Positions 1-14,400 of a stretch of 64,000 nt of DNA are shown one piece after another. The notes beneath the pieces were generated by a model, which was not told the DNA's origin, did no database searches, and saw nothing but the letters and a program-made list of their open reading frames with translations. Numbering within the stretch: position 1 is the first letter of the stretch; each line of letters starts with the position of its first letter. Position numbers and translations under genes: made by a program. Origin of the DNA: Dirofilaria immitis (lineage: Eukaryota > Nematoda > Chromadorea > Rhabditida > Onchocercidae); contig JAKNDB010000109.1 of NCBI GenBank assembly GCA_024305405.1, positions 1,302,001-1,366,000 of the forward strand. The letters run 5' to 3'.

Positions 1-145
1 ATTAATTTGTGAAAATTTTATCAGATTTCTCATTGGAAATATTTTAATCATTGGATTTTATTAAATTATAATTACTTAGAATAATTAATCAATATAAAAT
101 GAATATATTTAAAAATTCTTTTAAATATTTTTGCTAATTATTTAG

Positions 146-1687
146 ATCGCGAATGTGTTTCAATTCCAACTGATTACGATAATAACAATAATAATAATAA
201 TAATAATATAGTAAGCAATTCTTCAAACTTATGCAAGCCTATTTCTATCATATATCCGCAAACGAATCTATCGACTATTCTTTCGCCTCATAAATTAGTT
301 AATATTTCTTTTTTTTAATTGTTAAAATGATAATTTTAATGAAAACTTGCCAATCAGCATTTTCAGATAACATTTTTTTCATTGTAAATGATTTTATTGA
401 AACTTAAATTTAATAACAGCCCTAATACTACAAAGCTATATCTAAGACTAAACCGAACAGGCCAGAAATTTGCTTATGAAAGAATGTATCATCTAACTTA
501 AGAACACGAATAAGTATTGCTGGTGATATAATAATTAGCCCAGGACTTGGATCCACTAAATGAAAATAATAATGAAGTACTAATTCATGAAGTTAGAAAA
601 GATAGTTGTAGGAATTATGTCAACCATCAGTTGGCCAAAATGTTATTTATCATTCCGATGAAACTTCATTGAATCCAGAAATAGCATTGTTGGTTCAGAA
701 ATATGGTAGTTTGCAAAATACTATTTCAAATGTATGCAATGCACCCGTTCCCGTTATCCAACAACAAAAGCGTCTGTTATCTCGGTAGATAATTCTATTA
801 GCCTGAATTCTGAGAAGCAACCCAGAATCAAGGAACAACGTTGCAGTAGTGAACAATTCAATGGTAATTCACAAATTCAAGGAACGAATTCAGATTTATT
901 TTTAAATCAATTCGAAAATCGTTATATACCGCAATTCGCTGCCATGCCATCAAATCAGTATACTAATTTAAATGCTCATCATATGGCTCAATTCATAAGT
1001 CAATATACTTTATGGTCTAGTTATCTGCATCACAACAATCATTACTCGAAAATGAATATTGCAAATCATTTTGGTCAACTTTTTGATCAGTATCTTTCAT
1101 CATTATCCGCATTTTCATCCATCAAGTATCATTTGAATCGTGATGGAACAGCATGTTGCACATCCCAACAAGATGGCTTTTGTGATAAGAAAATTGATGA
1201 AAAATCAACTGATAGATGCATACAAACTTCGAAATCAATAATTCAAGAGCAAACATTCAGAAAGCATGAAATGAATAATGAAGAATCGATAAAACATGAT
1301 TCTTCTACTGTTGGATTCAATTTGAAAAACATCAACTGCAATGGTATATTTCATGAATTTTGATTTTTCTTTTTTCAAATAAAATTCTGCAAGTATTTAG
1401 TAATATACTTTAAAATTTTGAAGCCATCTTAAAATTCATTTAATTTATTTCAATAATCAATCTAAGTTGAATAATAGGCGAAATGTTTGAATTCAGAGAT
1501 GGAAATGACAAATGAAGCATTGTCATCTTTAGTCGGGAATGATGAATCATTTATGGAAATGAGGCCACGAACTCTGCAATTGACAGCAGAGGGTATGCTT
1601 CAATTAGAAAGCACCCGTTATCGGCAATTTCTCGCCGATGTTTGTTCACTTGAAGCTCGTTTGCTCAGTGATAACAATCAAATATGA
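146..1687 (+). CDS. 3' exons of an unidentified protein-coding gene (5' end outside window)
   Basis: I do not recognise this protein. A supportable exon chain is as follows. One exon opens after an acceptor at about 145 (reading DRECVSIPTDYD, then an Asn run encoded by AAT repeats). Another opens near 611 and reads QPSVGQNVIYHSDETSLNPE onward. It can end at 784 with a 41-base intron to 825. A long exon at 826-1343 follows, rich in Gln, Asn, Ser and His. The last exon, 1497-1687, starts after TTGAATTCAG and ends in LEARLLSDNNQI then TGA. The join G(1343)+AG(1497) keeps frame (EMEMTNEALSS). A small exon around 420-520 is possible but unclear. The low-complexity polar composition would suit a transcription-factor tail. 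The opening DRE could follow a nuclear-receptor DNA-binding domain, but that is only a guess. The last two exons are the best supported. Confidence 0.5.
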
Positions 1688-4600
1688 TATAATATTATCA
1701 AAACATTCTATCCATTGTAAAGATCCACCGTTTACAATTTTGTTTTTTCTCCACTCAATACTTTATCAATTGTTTATTTCAGAAGAGAAAATTTTCTGAA
1801 ATTTAAAACAATTCAAAGTTTTATTGAAATGAAATAATACAGTACTGTAATTGTTTATCAGATTAAATATGTACTGATAACAATTGATTTGTTTAACTCT
1901 TTCATAGAAATACTAAACTGTCACTTCGAACAACTTCCTCTTATTAAAAATGTAAATTTGGATATTGTATGTCTTAATCATATATAATATGTATGTAATA
2001 TTGGAATCCAATAAACAATGAGCCAATAAGTTCGATATTAGACTAATGGTGACAATTTGGCTCTTAAATGTCATATAAACAACAAAATATGAGATAAAAA
2101 GAAAAAGAAAATGATAATACTTCAAATATTAATACTTAAATGCTCTTTTAATGAGTTTGATAAAAAAATAAGACGATGAAATTAGTTATATATGCAAATA
2201 TAAGATTAAAGATAATTTATGATAATAAAAAGTATCATTGTATAATTTAATTTTAAATGACTTTAAAATTTATTTCTATTTAATACAATTTATGTTATAA
2301 AATTATCAAAATGAAATATTCCCAATCAATGTTGTTGAAAAGATTCTTTTTCTTTTTTTTTTTGATTTAGGAAATAATGAAATGGATAAAATAAATAATC
2401 AAATAATCTTGTACAAAAGAAACGAAAAAAAAATGAATCAGTTGTATGAATGAATAGATTTTGCAACAAAAAGAAATGGTTATTTTTATGATATTGGAAA
2501 TAATTAAATTATTATCGATTATCTTTCATTTTTTTCATTATTCATTATTTAAGTATTCATTATAAATTATATTAGAATGAATGAAAATGAATTTATTTCA
2601 TTACTAATTTTCATCAAAATTTATTTACATCAATTTCTACGATATGCTTATTTATCGTTAATTCGTAAAATAACAAATATAATTTATGAATTATACAATG
2701 GAATGAAAATGCATCCTATTATATTTAATTGAGCATATTTAATCGAGAATATATATATTAAATATGGCTTGTAATTAAATGCTTACTTAATAATTTGCTC
2801 ATTTTTTCAGAAATACATTTTTAATTTTTCCATTTTTTCTAAAAAGATTAAGTGATGACAACTGTTTATCAATGATCATTTCGTATCATTGAACAGACAA
2901 ACATGATCAATACTGTTTTTCTTCCTTCTTTTTTTTTTTTTTTAAAGCACAGTATTGAAAACGAAATTTCAATTTTTAATAAAACAATTGTTTTGATCAT
3001 ATTAAAAATTCTTAAAATTTGGTCAATAAGATCAAAGACGGAAAGGAAAAGTTAGAAAATAAAATTTTTCTCGAACGATGTTTGTGATTAACAAATAAAG
3101 TTTATTTATAACTTTTATTTATTATTATTCGATTCGCATATCACAGTTTCGAGGAGAATTGAAGATTGATAAATTTTTGAAAATAGTTATTCGTAGAAAG
3201 GAGAATTAGAGATTGATAAAATTTTGAAAATAGTTATATTCACAGTAAATGAACGAACAAAACTATGTATTATAAAAGGTTGGAAATTATAAAAGGTATT
3301 TTTTGTTTTAAAAGGATAGGAAACGGATCATTAAAGTAACTATGATAATAACTGAGGATATGAGCAATTTTGCAAACTATCGTATTATGAATTGTTATTA
3401 TAAATACGATGAATGAAAATAACTATGTTTGGTTAATGATTAAATTTTAAATGCTCAGATTACAAAATGAAAAAAAAATTAAAATTAGTAAAATGATAAT
3501 TTAAAAAATATAATTATTATTAGTAAACAAATTTAAAATAAACAGTGCTAATTTTTCATACATTCTATTAAACATTCATAAAAATTTGTTCAATTTTCGA
3601 TTGCAAAAATTTTTAATTTTAATTATTCGTTATAATCATTCAATGCTACTATTCCATATATCATGTTTAATAGGTTCAGTAAAAAGTTTCATTGAAACAT
3701 TGAGAAATTTTAAGTTAAAAAGTTTTCCTTAGAAATGAATTGAATTAATTGAATTGACGATATGATATGCAATCTTAAAATTTATGATTACTACTTATTT
3801 ATTACCGTACAACTTCTTCTATTGCAATAATTTCTATTAATTTCCTCATTCGCAAATAAGCAATAATAGCATGTTAAAGATTTTAATAGAATTATTAAAT
3901 CGAATTACTTCTAAATTAGGCTTTTCGAGATTATATTTTACTAATAATCTAGGAAAAATATTTCATCTTTCAAATATCAATTAACTATTGCTATTTTCTT
4001 ATCATAACAAGGAGATTACCGATTATCTTATCAAATTCATTTAAAAAAAAAAAAAAAACTGAAACAATGAAAAAGAATTCATTGGCACTTGTATTGTATA
4101 TAGTAATATTTATACATCATTTTTTCTCTTTCGTTTTTTATTTTTTCTATACTAATCGAAGCTTCAAAAAAAAAATAAATGATTAATTGAAGAATTTATA
4201 AAAATAATCATTGAACAACAAATATGTATCATTTGAATTAATTTTATTTTAATCGGATGATAAATAATTTTTTATCATATCGCAAATCATGATAAATGAT
4301 AAATAAATATATGATAAATAAAATTTTTATATTAAAATTGGATAATTTAACTAATATTTGTTTATTTATAAAATATATTTCGATAATACAATCACATGCC
4401 AGCAAATTTCTATCATCTAGCTAATCAACCGAATAATAAATTTCAATTTAACAATAATATATTCGCATAGTTATTTTTCGTAAGAATATAGATGAAAGGT
4501 GAAATTTTTTGAAATAAAAGATAATCTTTTTCTTTGTGTTCTAACTTAGCTCTGATGTGATAATATCACAAATGATAATCTTTGGTAGCAGTTTCGATTT

Positions 4601-7578
4601 GAAATATGGTATTAATAAAATTGATAACAAAAGGAATAATGATGCGTGAAATAAATGATGCAAAAATAATGATAATATCATATATATGTATATATATATA
4701 TCTTTGGCGATAATTTTGATTTTATGAATGATAGTAATGCTGGTGTTAAATTCAACGATGACTTTGATGGCAATTCTATACTTCTACACTGAATTTTAAA
4801 CGATATTGTTTTGATCTGATTGATTCGATCAGTTTCGCCTTTAATAAATTAGTAACTGGAAAAGAAGTTTCTCTTTTGTTTTTGCAACGATTTGTTGTTT
4901 TTTTTGCGTATCTGGATAAGTACTTGGCGTGAATGATGCACTAAACAAATTTGTATTGATGGATAATGCAAATAGTGAACTGATAACTGATAACTTTCTC
5001 GAAATCCATTAAAAACGACTTTATTTGCTATAACTGAAATCTGACATTTTAATTTATTACCTTATTGTTGCCAGTTTTCCACCTGTTTCAATTCTTTTTT
5101 TCGTAGTGTGGTGTTGTTTTAGTTTTAACGCTATTTTTACTGTTGTTGTCAGAAACAAAAATAACAATGAATAAATCATTTTCATTTTGTACAATTTCTG
5201 ATAAATTGATTTAAAAATTTTTTAATAATTTCAATAGCATTATATAATATCATCTCGCAATTGATCATATTCAAATATATTTTAAATTTGATCCTCTTTC
5301 CGAAATATTATCATTGTTCATTTGCTTGAAATATGAAACTTCTAACTTCTTCAAATCATCTTTAAATATTTCATAAAGATATTTGATTTCAGAATTTAAT
5401 CGATTGAAAATATATGCTTTGTTCAGCAAAATAAGTTTTTGATTTGTGACAAAGGTATGCATCAAACATAGCAACATATATATTGTCAAAATTTCAAAAT
5501 TGAACTTATCATTCTGGTTTTCAAAACATCTTTTCAATCCATTTAGCACTTGTGATGGAAAATAAAATTTGCATAAAATGTTTAATTAATATTAATAGAT
5601 ATCTTTACTTGATTTAGCTAGTATTTAAGGAATCAACTAAAGTAATTATTTTGAATTAATTATCATTTTAAGATGGTAGTTTGAATCAATAATAATGCAA
5701 GATTGGATATATTAACCAAAGTACGTTCTCGATAATCAACATAAACTTCATTTAATAAAGCTCATATTGATATTTCATTTCTAATCGCAATAGAATTCGG
5801 GAAATGCATTGCACTGAATGAACAAATGAAAATAACCAAAAATATTGATATGCATGTGGTTAAAAGAAAAGAAAAAGTAATAACAGCTGAGAGTTATAAA
5901 AATATCTCTGATTATCAGTGATATGTATTGATTATCAATGCTTAAAATAATTTCGAAGAGAAAGGAAGTCTCAAATTAATTCTAATAAAAACGGTTAAAT
6001 CTAATGATCGATTTAATTTCAATATGCTTATCATTTTCTAGTCAAGTCATTAATTAGCGTAAATAAGTCTATCTATCCGTTAACTTAAACTTTATTTTGA
6101 AGATATTATATAATCATATAATATTAATCGACTTATTATTATATAAATTAATTATGCATTAAAATGCAATCATCAAATTCATATGTGCTCGAAATGATAG
6201 AATTGAGCAAATGGATTAAAACAAAAACGAAATTATAAATAAACAAATAATTTAAAAAAATTATAAAATATAAATAAGTTCTGATTATTTCGATGAAAAA
6301 AATTTATTATTTTAAAAACTTTTTATTCATTTATTTATGAAAGAGTGTGAGGAGAAAGCATTACTAAATCAATTATTATTTTATTTTTCTTTTTTTTTTT
6401 CATAACTTTATAGCAAATAAATTATACGATTTATTATTTTCTTCATATTTATCTTATTAAATTTTTTAAAATAGGGAATTATTGATTTTTAGAATCATTT
6501 CAAGAAAATGTTGTTCATAAGAATTATATTTTGATTTTTGATTATTATTTTAATTCTTGACTTATTATAATATTTATGCATTTCATTGAGTAATGGAAAT
6601 TTCTTTTACTGATCAAATATAGAACATAATTTGTTAATCATGTACTTTCATCCAGATCACAAGAATTATCCGTCCATAGAAATATTTCGTTTTCTTCCAT
6701 TATAAGTTTATTTTTTCGCTATGAATAATAATACATCGGATATTGATTGATTGATTTGATCTTTCAGAAAAAATTGTTGCAATTTATTCATCCGTTAGCA
6801 TAATTATTAATTATGATATCACTAAAAACTTGATAATACTGTAATTGTATTTTAAATTATAACTCAAACAGCTGCTCTAATTTGTTTTCTTCCATATCGC
6901 AATGATCCCTGATTTCTTGCACTTAATGATATTCCTTTTTTTTCCTATAGATTAAAGATATGTTTCACTTCTTGAAATTTTCTTGTCATCATTAAATAAA
7001 TTTTTTTTCTTAAATTCTTTGCTACCTGAGAAGAATAAATTTAAATAATTTAACATCATTCGATAGTTTCAAAATATTAATAACTAATATAGTCAAATTA
7101 AATTGAAAGTTTTATAGTTTAATCGTAATCAATAATTATATATATATATATATATGTATATGTATATGTATAAACAATTAGCAAACATAAACTTACAGCA
7201 AATAACCCGTGCAATGTTATATAAACAATTCTCCTCTGTGGGCATCGTTTTTTTTTTTAATTAAAAATATTAACTTTTTAAAGTGTCTTTTTTCCCTCCC
7301 ACTCCCATACAATTTAGTTGTAAAAAATTTAAATAAGTTAATTTAAAACAATTTTATAGCCCTCAAAGGAAATTTGGTTAAAATGAAGCAATAGAGTTTG
7401 TTAAAGTGATTATCATCATCATTTTATCATATCATATATTATGCAGTATTTGTAGTAAGAAGTAATTCACCATCCCTGACCAACGACATGTCATATAATG
7501 TCGTAGTAATAAACGATATTTATCCGAAAATAACATATATATTGCTATGTTACATGATGCATTCACCATTACCTAAAA

Positions 7579-7589
7579 TATTATTATTA

Positions 7590-7642
<53 letters not shown>

Positions 7643-7673
7643 CATTATTATCATTATTATCATTATTATCATT
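7579..7673. repeat. (ATT)n/(ATC)n microsatellite
   Basis: About 95 bases of ATT trinucleotides with interspersed ATC near the 3' end. It produces a spurious poly-isoleucine open frame on the plus strand. Confidence 0.9.
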
Positions 7674-7836
7674 GTTTTAGCTCTTTCTTTTTTTTAAATA
7701 AAGAAATTTTTCTTTTTCTTTTTTCTTTGTAAGACAAAAAAAAAAATTATTTTGGCACCTAATGATGTATGTATGCATATGAAATGAAAATTCGAACATT
7801 TCCATAAATAACAAGCATAAAGAATTATTTGTTAAA

Positions 7837-7911
7837 GGGAGAGAGAGAGAGAGAGAGAGAGAAAGAAGGAGAAGAACAAAAAATAAATAAATAAATAAAT
7901 AAATAAATAAA
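7837..7911. repeat. (GA)n followed by (AAAT)n
   Basis: A GA dinucleotide run at about 7837-7862 is followed after a short purine-rich spacer by roughly eight AAAT units. No coding signal overlaps it. Confidence 0.85.
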
Positions 7912-8422
7912 AGAAATACTGATGATTGAGTTATCTAAAATTCATGACAAATATTTATTTAAAAATCGCTTTTTTTTTCTATCTTTTCGCATCTCATAAA
8001 TATACTTTGAAGAATATATAAATAATTGTGAATGCTTTAAATTCGAGAATAATAGTTAAGTTCATTTTATTTTTTTTTTTTTGCTTTTTTTCATTTTATC
8101 AATGATTGATCATAAAATTTTTTGTTTATTTATAATTTATCGTTTTTATTATTTTTGATTTTCTTTTTCAATTTTTAATTTCAAATTAAAATTATTAGTT
8201 CGTAATAAAATTCAATGTAATTTTTTTTTAATTTAATAATATCTTTATTCTGTTTGAGCAAATGGAAAAAAAAAGTGTCCAGCCTAATTTTTTTCTCTTT
8301 TATCAACAATCAATATATATATATATATATATATATATGTCAAGCTTAGCTAATGTTGAAGTTTCTGCAAACGACATAAAGTACCCTCATAATTCATTAA
8401 GCATTAGATAAAGAAAAAAAAA

Positions 8423-11400
8423 TTAAAAATAACTTGCCAAGAAATTGTTGTAAGTGACAAGCGAAACATAAAGAGCATTGTCATAACCAACATTTTCCAA
8501 AATATTTACTACAAATGCTAATGTATTGCACGACAGGAAAACAAGTACAATTGCAATAAGCATTATCGATATTTGACGTTCTTTTCGTTCAGCATGTTTT
8601 AATGATTCATCGGGTACCATACTTTGACGCCTGTGTAGCCGATTTGTTCGTCGAATGGCTAATAGAACCTGAAAATATGAAACTTTTAATATAAAAATTA
8701 ATTTTAAATTTTAAATTAAAATATTATCTAATAATGTAATTTGAAATTTACTAAAAATAATATTAAATACATTCGATTGAATAAATGATTTTCTCTACGA
8801 CGAATATTTGAACTTTTATTGTAAAAATTCAATTTTACATTTTTAAAATGAGTCCACAACTAAAATATTATTTAAAAACTATTATCCGAGATTTATTATC
8901 ATCAAGATTATCTGATCTTTCGATATATCATATACATATCTTTCAATATGCTACATATATTACATTGATAAATGACTGGCAGATGCTGTTAATTTTATAA
9001 AAAAACTTATGATTTGATCAATCATCAATATTTCGTCGTACTCAATGGATTTAAAATATATTCATTGGTTCTTAAAAATTGAAATTTTTAAGAACCAAAA
9101 ATGCTAACCTGAGAATTTAAAATAATTAATAATGTGAATGGCAGCACAAACATCAATATGGTATATGCCCAACCAAAAAATATAAGGCGATAAGTTTGAT
9201 TAAGTCGTAGATTTGATGGGGCTAATACCGGAATAAAGGCATTTATATTTGATCGAAAACAATTATTGACCACTCGCACCTAGAAATTAAAGTTACGATC
9301 ATCCCTGAATTAAATTATAGTAGTTCTCTAATCGTGAATTATTTCGAGATCAAATTCTAATTTTGTTGATTAATTGAATTTTATGTAATCCGTTGTTTAA
9401 GTTCATCGAATTTCATTGATCGGTTAACAGCTTTCGATTGAAATGCTTTGTTTAAGATGCTTTTTTGTTTTTATTATAATTTTCAATTTCGTCGCAATTT
9501 TATTATCATTCATTCCTCAATTTTGAATTCTAATTCTTTCGAGAATTTGAATTTATTTATATCTCATGGTCACTCAATGGCATCAATCATAACCAGGCCA
9601 TTTCTCATTGGCTTATTCATTTAGGATCAGTTAGTTCTCGGTGACTTTTGGTCCTGTATTCCAAAAATTATGACCCAATAATATATATTATATCAAATTG
9701 TGTTCATAAAAAGTTAGCCTGGTGATTATTTATATAAGCATATGCTTCAATTTCTTTAAATAAATTCGCGACAATTGTGTTCATCCTTTTGAAAGAATTG
9801 TCAAATTCTTTCAAACAGATTTTTATGAAATTTCGTAGCCTCTTTTCATTTAATAAATATTGATTTTAGATTTCATCTTTTATTTAGCTCATAATGATCC
9901 ATTTAAATTGCTGAACTTAAATTATATTCCTTAATATGTTCACTAAAAGATATCTTAAATTTAATACATTAATTAGCTCATTTATTTCAAAGATTATAAA
10001 TAAGAAAAAGAAAAAAAATTTTTCATTTTTTAGATAATTTTTGATTATATTTTTGTTGCAGTATTAATGAAAGTATACATTATTTAAGTTTCCATTATTA
10101 TCCAAAAGGGAATAAGATAGATAGATGAGGAAATGAAATTATTTACTGTTCTTTAAATGATATTTCAAGTTTACAATATTATGAAATTACTTATTCTCGA
10201 TTAAAATATCTTGCATAAATGATACATAACAATTGTTAGGAATGAAAATTTCTCATTTTTTTTTTTTTTTTTGCCGTTTTTATATACATATATATATTTT
10301 CAATGCTCAGTTATCTTCTCTCTGTTTCCCTCTTTCTCTCTCTTTCCCTCCCTCTCTCTCTCTTTCTCTTTCTCTCTTCCTCTCTCGTCATTTATCATTT
10401 TTCAAATATTTTTAATAGATTTGAAAATTTTTTTTCTTTCCTTCTTTTCCTCTTTTATTGAATAAATGATAAATTCTATATGTTAATAGCATTAGGGAAG
10501 AAAATCTATGCGCTAAAATTTATTTTGAAAAGTACCACCAACATTAACTTAAATTTTCTCACAAATGGAAGATTAGTAGAAATTTGTTGGAAATGCAAAT
10601 TTCTTCTTTTCTACATTTAAAAATTTTCAATTATAGTTGAAAGTTTGTGCTAACAAGAGATTTTGATTAGTTTGAAAATAAATTGAAAATTGGAATGCAA
10701 TTAATTGAATGACTTAATTCAAAAAAAAAAAAGAGGAAATAAAAAGGAAAAAAAAAAAGAGAAATAGATCCGTTACATTATTCGACTTTGTTCCAAAATC
10801 AAATGATATTTCGTAGATGAAGAATAAAAGTGGTAATATAAGACAGAAATAGATTTGCTGTAATCAATTTGCTCGTTACACTTTGATAGTTTGAAAAGTC
10901 CGGAAGTTATAAACAACTTTGTCAAAAAAAAATTTTCAGATTCTAATTTTTTTTTTTCCCTTTTCCTCCCACTTTTCCTCAACGAATATTCTCTTAAAAT
11001 ATATTTATTACTGATTAATGCAAATTAAGTTAATTCTTGGAACGAAATTCCTACATTAAGTAATTGATTTCTCAACCAAAAAGTGAATTAATTTTGAATT
11101 ACAAAAAAAAAAAAGAAAAAGGAAAAGAAAAAGATGGTTAAATTAACTAAATTGTTCCCATTATGAAGGCATGCATAATATCTTTTAATTCCTTCCATTA
11201 AACTTTTTTGCATTTTTAATAGCTCTATCATTGGTAATTTGCTTGAAATAAGAATTTTGTCAAATTGTTTTTTCCTTTTCACATTTATCATTCTATATCA
11301 TTGATATATATACATATGCATATGCATATACATATACATATACATATATATATATATTTTAAAAATTATCGTAAAGCAAAGTTTAAACAAATGATAACTT

Positions 11401-14400
11401 TTTTTGAAAATAAATTAAATTTCATAAATACAAAGGTGAATTTTGTATTCATATTTATTATAATATGTTTCCAAATAAGTTATTTTCAAGGAAGAAAAAA
11501 AAAGAAGAAGTAAAAAATCAAAAATATTTGGAACAATGTCAGTTTGTTATTTTCAAAGCAAACTATGACTTTAGCAATTCATCCATAAATTTGAGTTTTC
11601 TTCGTAGCATGAATGATAAATCATGGTGGTTACTAATGCTTCCCAAGGGAAATATTTTCCCTGTACTCCGAATATCCCTAATATTTTCAGTAACAAGTCG
11701 ATTTTCTAGCCTTTCGTTATTCATATACTAAAAAAAAGAACACAAATATTTTTGGAACGACAGAACTTTGAAAACAAACTTTGTGTAAAATTTATTATCA
11801 ATTTGCGACAGCAACAAATAGTTTTTATATGAATTAAAAATTATTTAAAATTCAGTAAATTATATAAATTGAATTTTTTTCTTTTCAAAATATGAATATA
11901 TTAATTTTGCTATTTCAAACAGTTTCTTTTTTTCCTTTTTTTGCTAAACTTTTGAAGAAAACCATTCGGAAATCAGATTTGTGCTCATTTCCGGTACTTT
12001 AAACAAAATCAAATTTATTACAAACTTAAATAATTCGATTACTTTTGTCGAACTTGTTATTAACAATGTAAATGGGAGAAAAAAACGAGAAAATAACAAA
12101 GTAGATTTTACCTCAAAAATCGAGTAATATTGAATAGAAGGAGAATCCAAGAAGTGATATGATAAATATTCGAACTCGAGCTGTTTTCAAGAGCGTTGAT
12201 GTTTTAAATGGTAAACAAACCCCAATATAACGATGAACAGACATACCTGTCGTCATCCATACACTATAATTATTTGACGAAATTGATAATTTTTTTTTAA
12301 CAGATTTTTCAACGCAAAAATTTTAATTGTATTTTTGAGAAATTCGATTAAATAATTTGTAATTTTATACAAATATAATTAAACTAATGATTATTTTAAT
12401 ATAATTTATATGATTTTTCTAGGAATTATCAAATTTGATACTATTTGTAATGTTTATTTTTATGAGAACTTAAAATGAAAGAAAGATGAGAAGGTAATTA
12501 TCATAAGAATAATAAATTAAAGTATATTTTCATATGTATAGTTGTGATATGACTATTGATAACATTTTCGATACATTCTTGTTTGTTTTCAAAAAATTTC
12601 ACGCATATTTTTCTTTCATCATGCATTATGATTATTGTTGACAATTGAGTTACCTCGTGCTATTGCATGCTTATTTAGGATTGCAATATTTTGAAATTTT
12701 GATGACAAACTAATTTTCATAATTTTACGACAAATTCTTTCATTCACTTTCCCTCTTTTTTTTTTTTTTATTAAATTTCGAATGAATTCTTATAAAAATG
12801 TGAATAAAATGCAATATACGAAAATTTTGTCCTTTGTTGTGATAAAAGCATTATATTGATACAATGCGAAGCGACCAATGAATGCACTTCACTGATTGAT
12901 GAAATTTCTTGGCCATTTCAATCTTTTTTTTCTGCATCCTAGTTCGAAACTTTTAGAATAACAAGGCAAAAAAGCTGGAAAACATTTCACAGAATCTTAA
13001 AAAAAAAAAAAACCTGGCCTTTGAATATATAGAATTAAGAAACAGCTGTTGTACTTTTATCAAATAAAAAAAAAAAAAAAAGACTGGTAGTGAAATACAT
13101 GTTAATTTTTGTCTTCATTATTTAGCAAACTTTAACTGATTATTTTAAAAATAATTAGATGCTAATTTTTATAGCATTAAAAGAAACAAGCAAGCAAGTG
13201 CAGTAAGGATTTAAAATATTTTAAGTAAAAATTTTGACAAAGATTATGATGAGTAGCTTATATTATAATATAGTTTACGAATTATAATACAGATGTTGTG
13301 GTTTTTTTCTTTAAATTAAATGTTGGAAATTAATAGATTTGATAATTGATAAGAAGAGGGAGAGAAAGAAATAAACAAAAATTTGAAAAATGATTCGACT
13401 CAAAGTGAAACATATAAGTCAAAATGTAATTGTTTTATCAAATTTATCACTACCAATTGATATGAAGATTTGAAAAACAAAACCTGCCTTATCGTTTGAG
13501 CGAGGGTCATCAAACCATACATATATGGTGCAACCCAATAGCTGAAAATTAAAATTCTCTCATATTGAATTATTTATTTATTTTTTCATATTATTTATGA
13601 GTGAGTATTTTAGAGAGCTAAAATATATGGATTGAAGCAAATGGAATAATTCCGAAAATCTTTTCAAACTTTTACAATAAAAGAAAGGAAGCATAAACAA
13701 TTTTTGAATTTTTAGTATATACTGAAATTAAAGAAATCATTGAAGTAAATGAAGTGATAAAAATTTTACGGAATAATTAAAGAAATTTTTCATTCATAGA
13801 ATATTAAAGGTCTATTCAAAAGGAAGCTCTTAGTTTGTTTACTTTTTCAAATGAATATGCAATTCTCATTTTCATGGTAAATTTAAATTTTTGCCATTTA
13901 AATATTCTCAGCATTCTTTATTATGCTTCTGATTCTTTCTTTTTTTCATTTTTTTTTCGTAAACTTTTAAGTAACTTCTTTCTATCAATTTTACTGTCGG
14001 ACGATTCTGAAAAAAAATCAATTTGTTAATTTTATTAAAATTATTATATAATTACAAAATATTTAATAAATGCCATCCAAAGGATTGAATAAAAATAAAT
14101 CAAATGCAATATATATGCAATCATCACTTTCAATATCATTAATTATTAATAAATTTTGATAAGTTTAACTACAAAGCAAATTATGCTTCTCGATTTTACA
14201 CGATGACTTGATTTTCTACGCTTGATTGAAGTCTGAATTTAAATTTCAGAAATATAGACCAGTTGTCGAGACAACTGCTATTTGAATGATAATATTAATA
14301 ACAAAATTCAATAATCTTCAAAACTTTCTTTTATTATTTGTCTTTCTTTCATTCTCACTTTTTCTCATTCCTTTCCTTCTTCCTATTAGTCACTAAACTA

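Larger units (their letters stand above)
1688..8422. other. AT-rich stretch without a supportable gene
   Basis: I see no gene here with recognisable protein similarity or splice structure. Short open frames (for example 5271-5549 minus and 1913-2125 minus) are AT-driven and have no family resemblance. The stretch holds poly-A/T tracts, an imperfect 40-base direct duplication at about 3154-3240, an ATT microsatellite at about 7579-7673, GA and AAAT runs at about 7837-7911 and an AT run at about 8313-8338. The missing last exon of the GPCR starting upstream on the minus strand could lie here, but I could not find it. Confidence 0.6.

Noticed and set aside
5271..5549. 92-codon minus-strand frame in the AT-rich left part
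   Set aside because: Composition is explained by AT richness; no family similarity, no splice partner and no promoter context.
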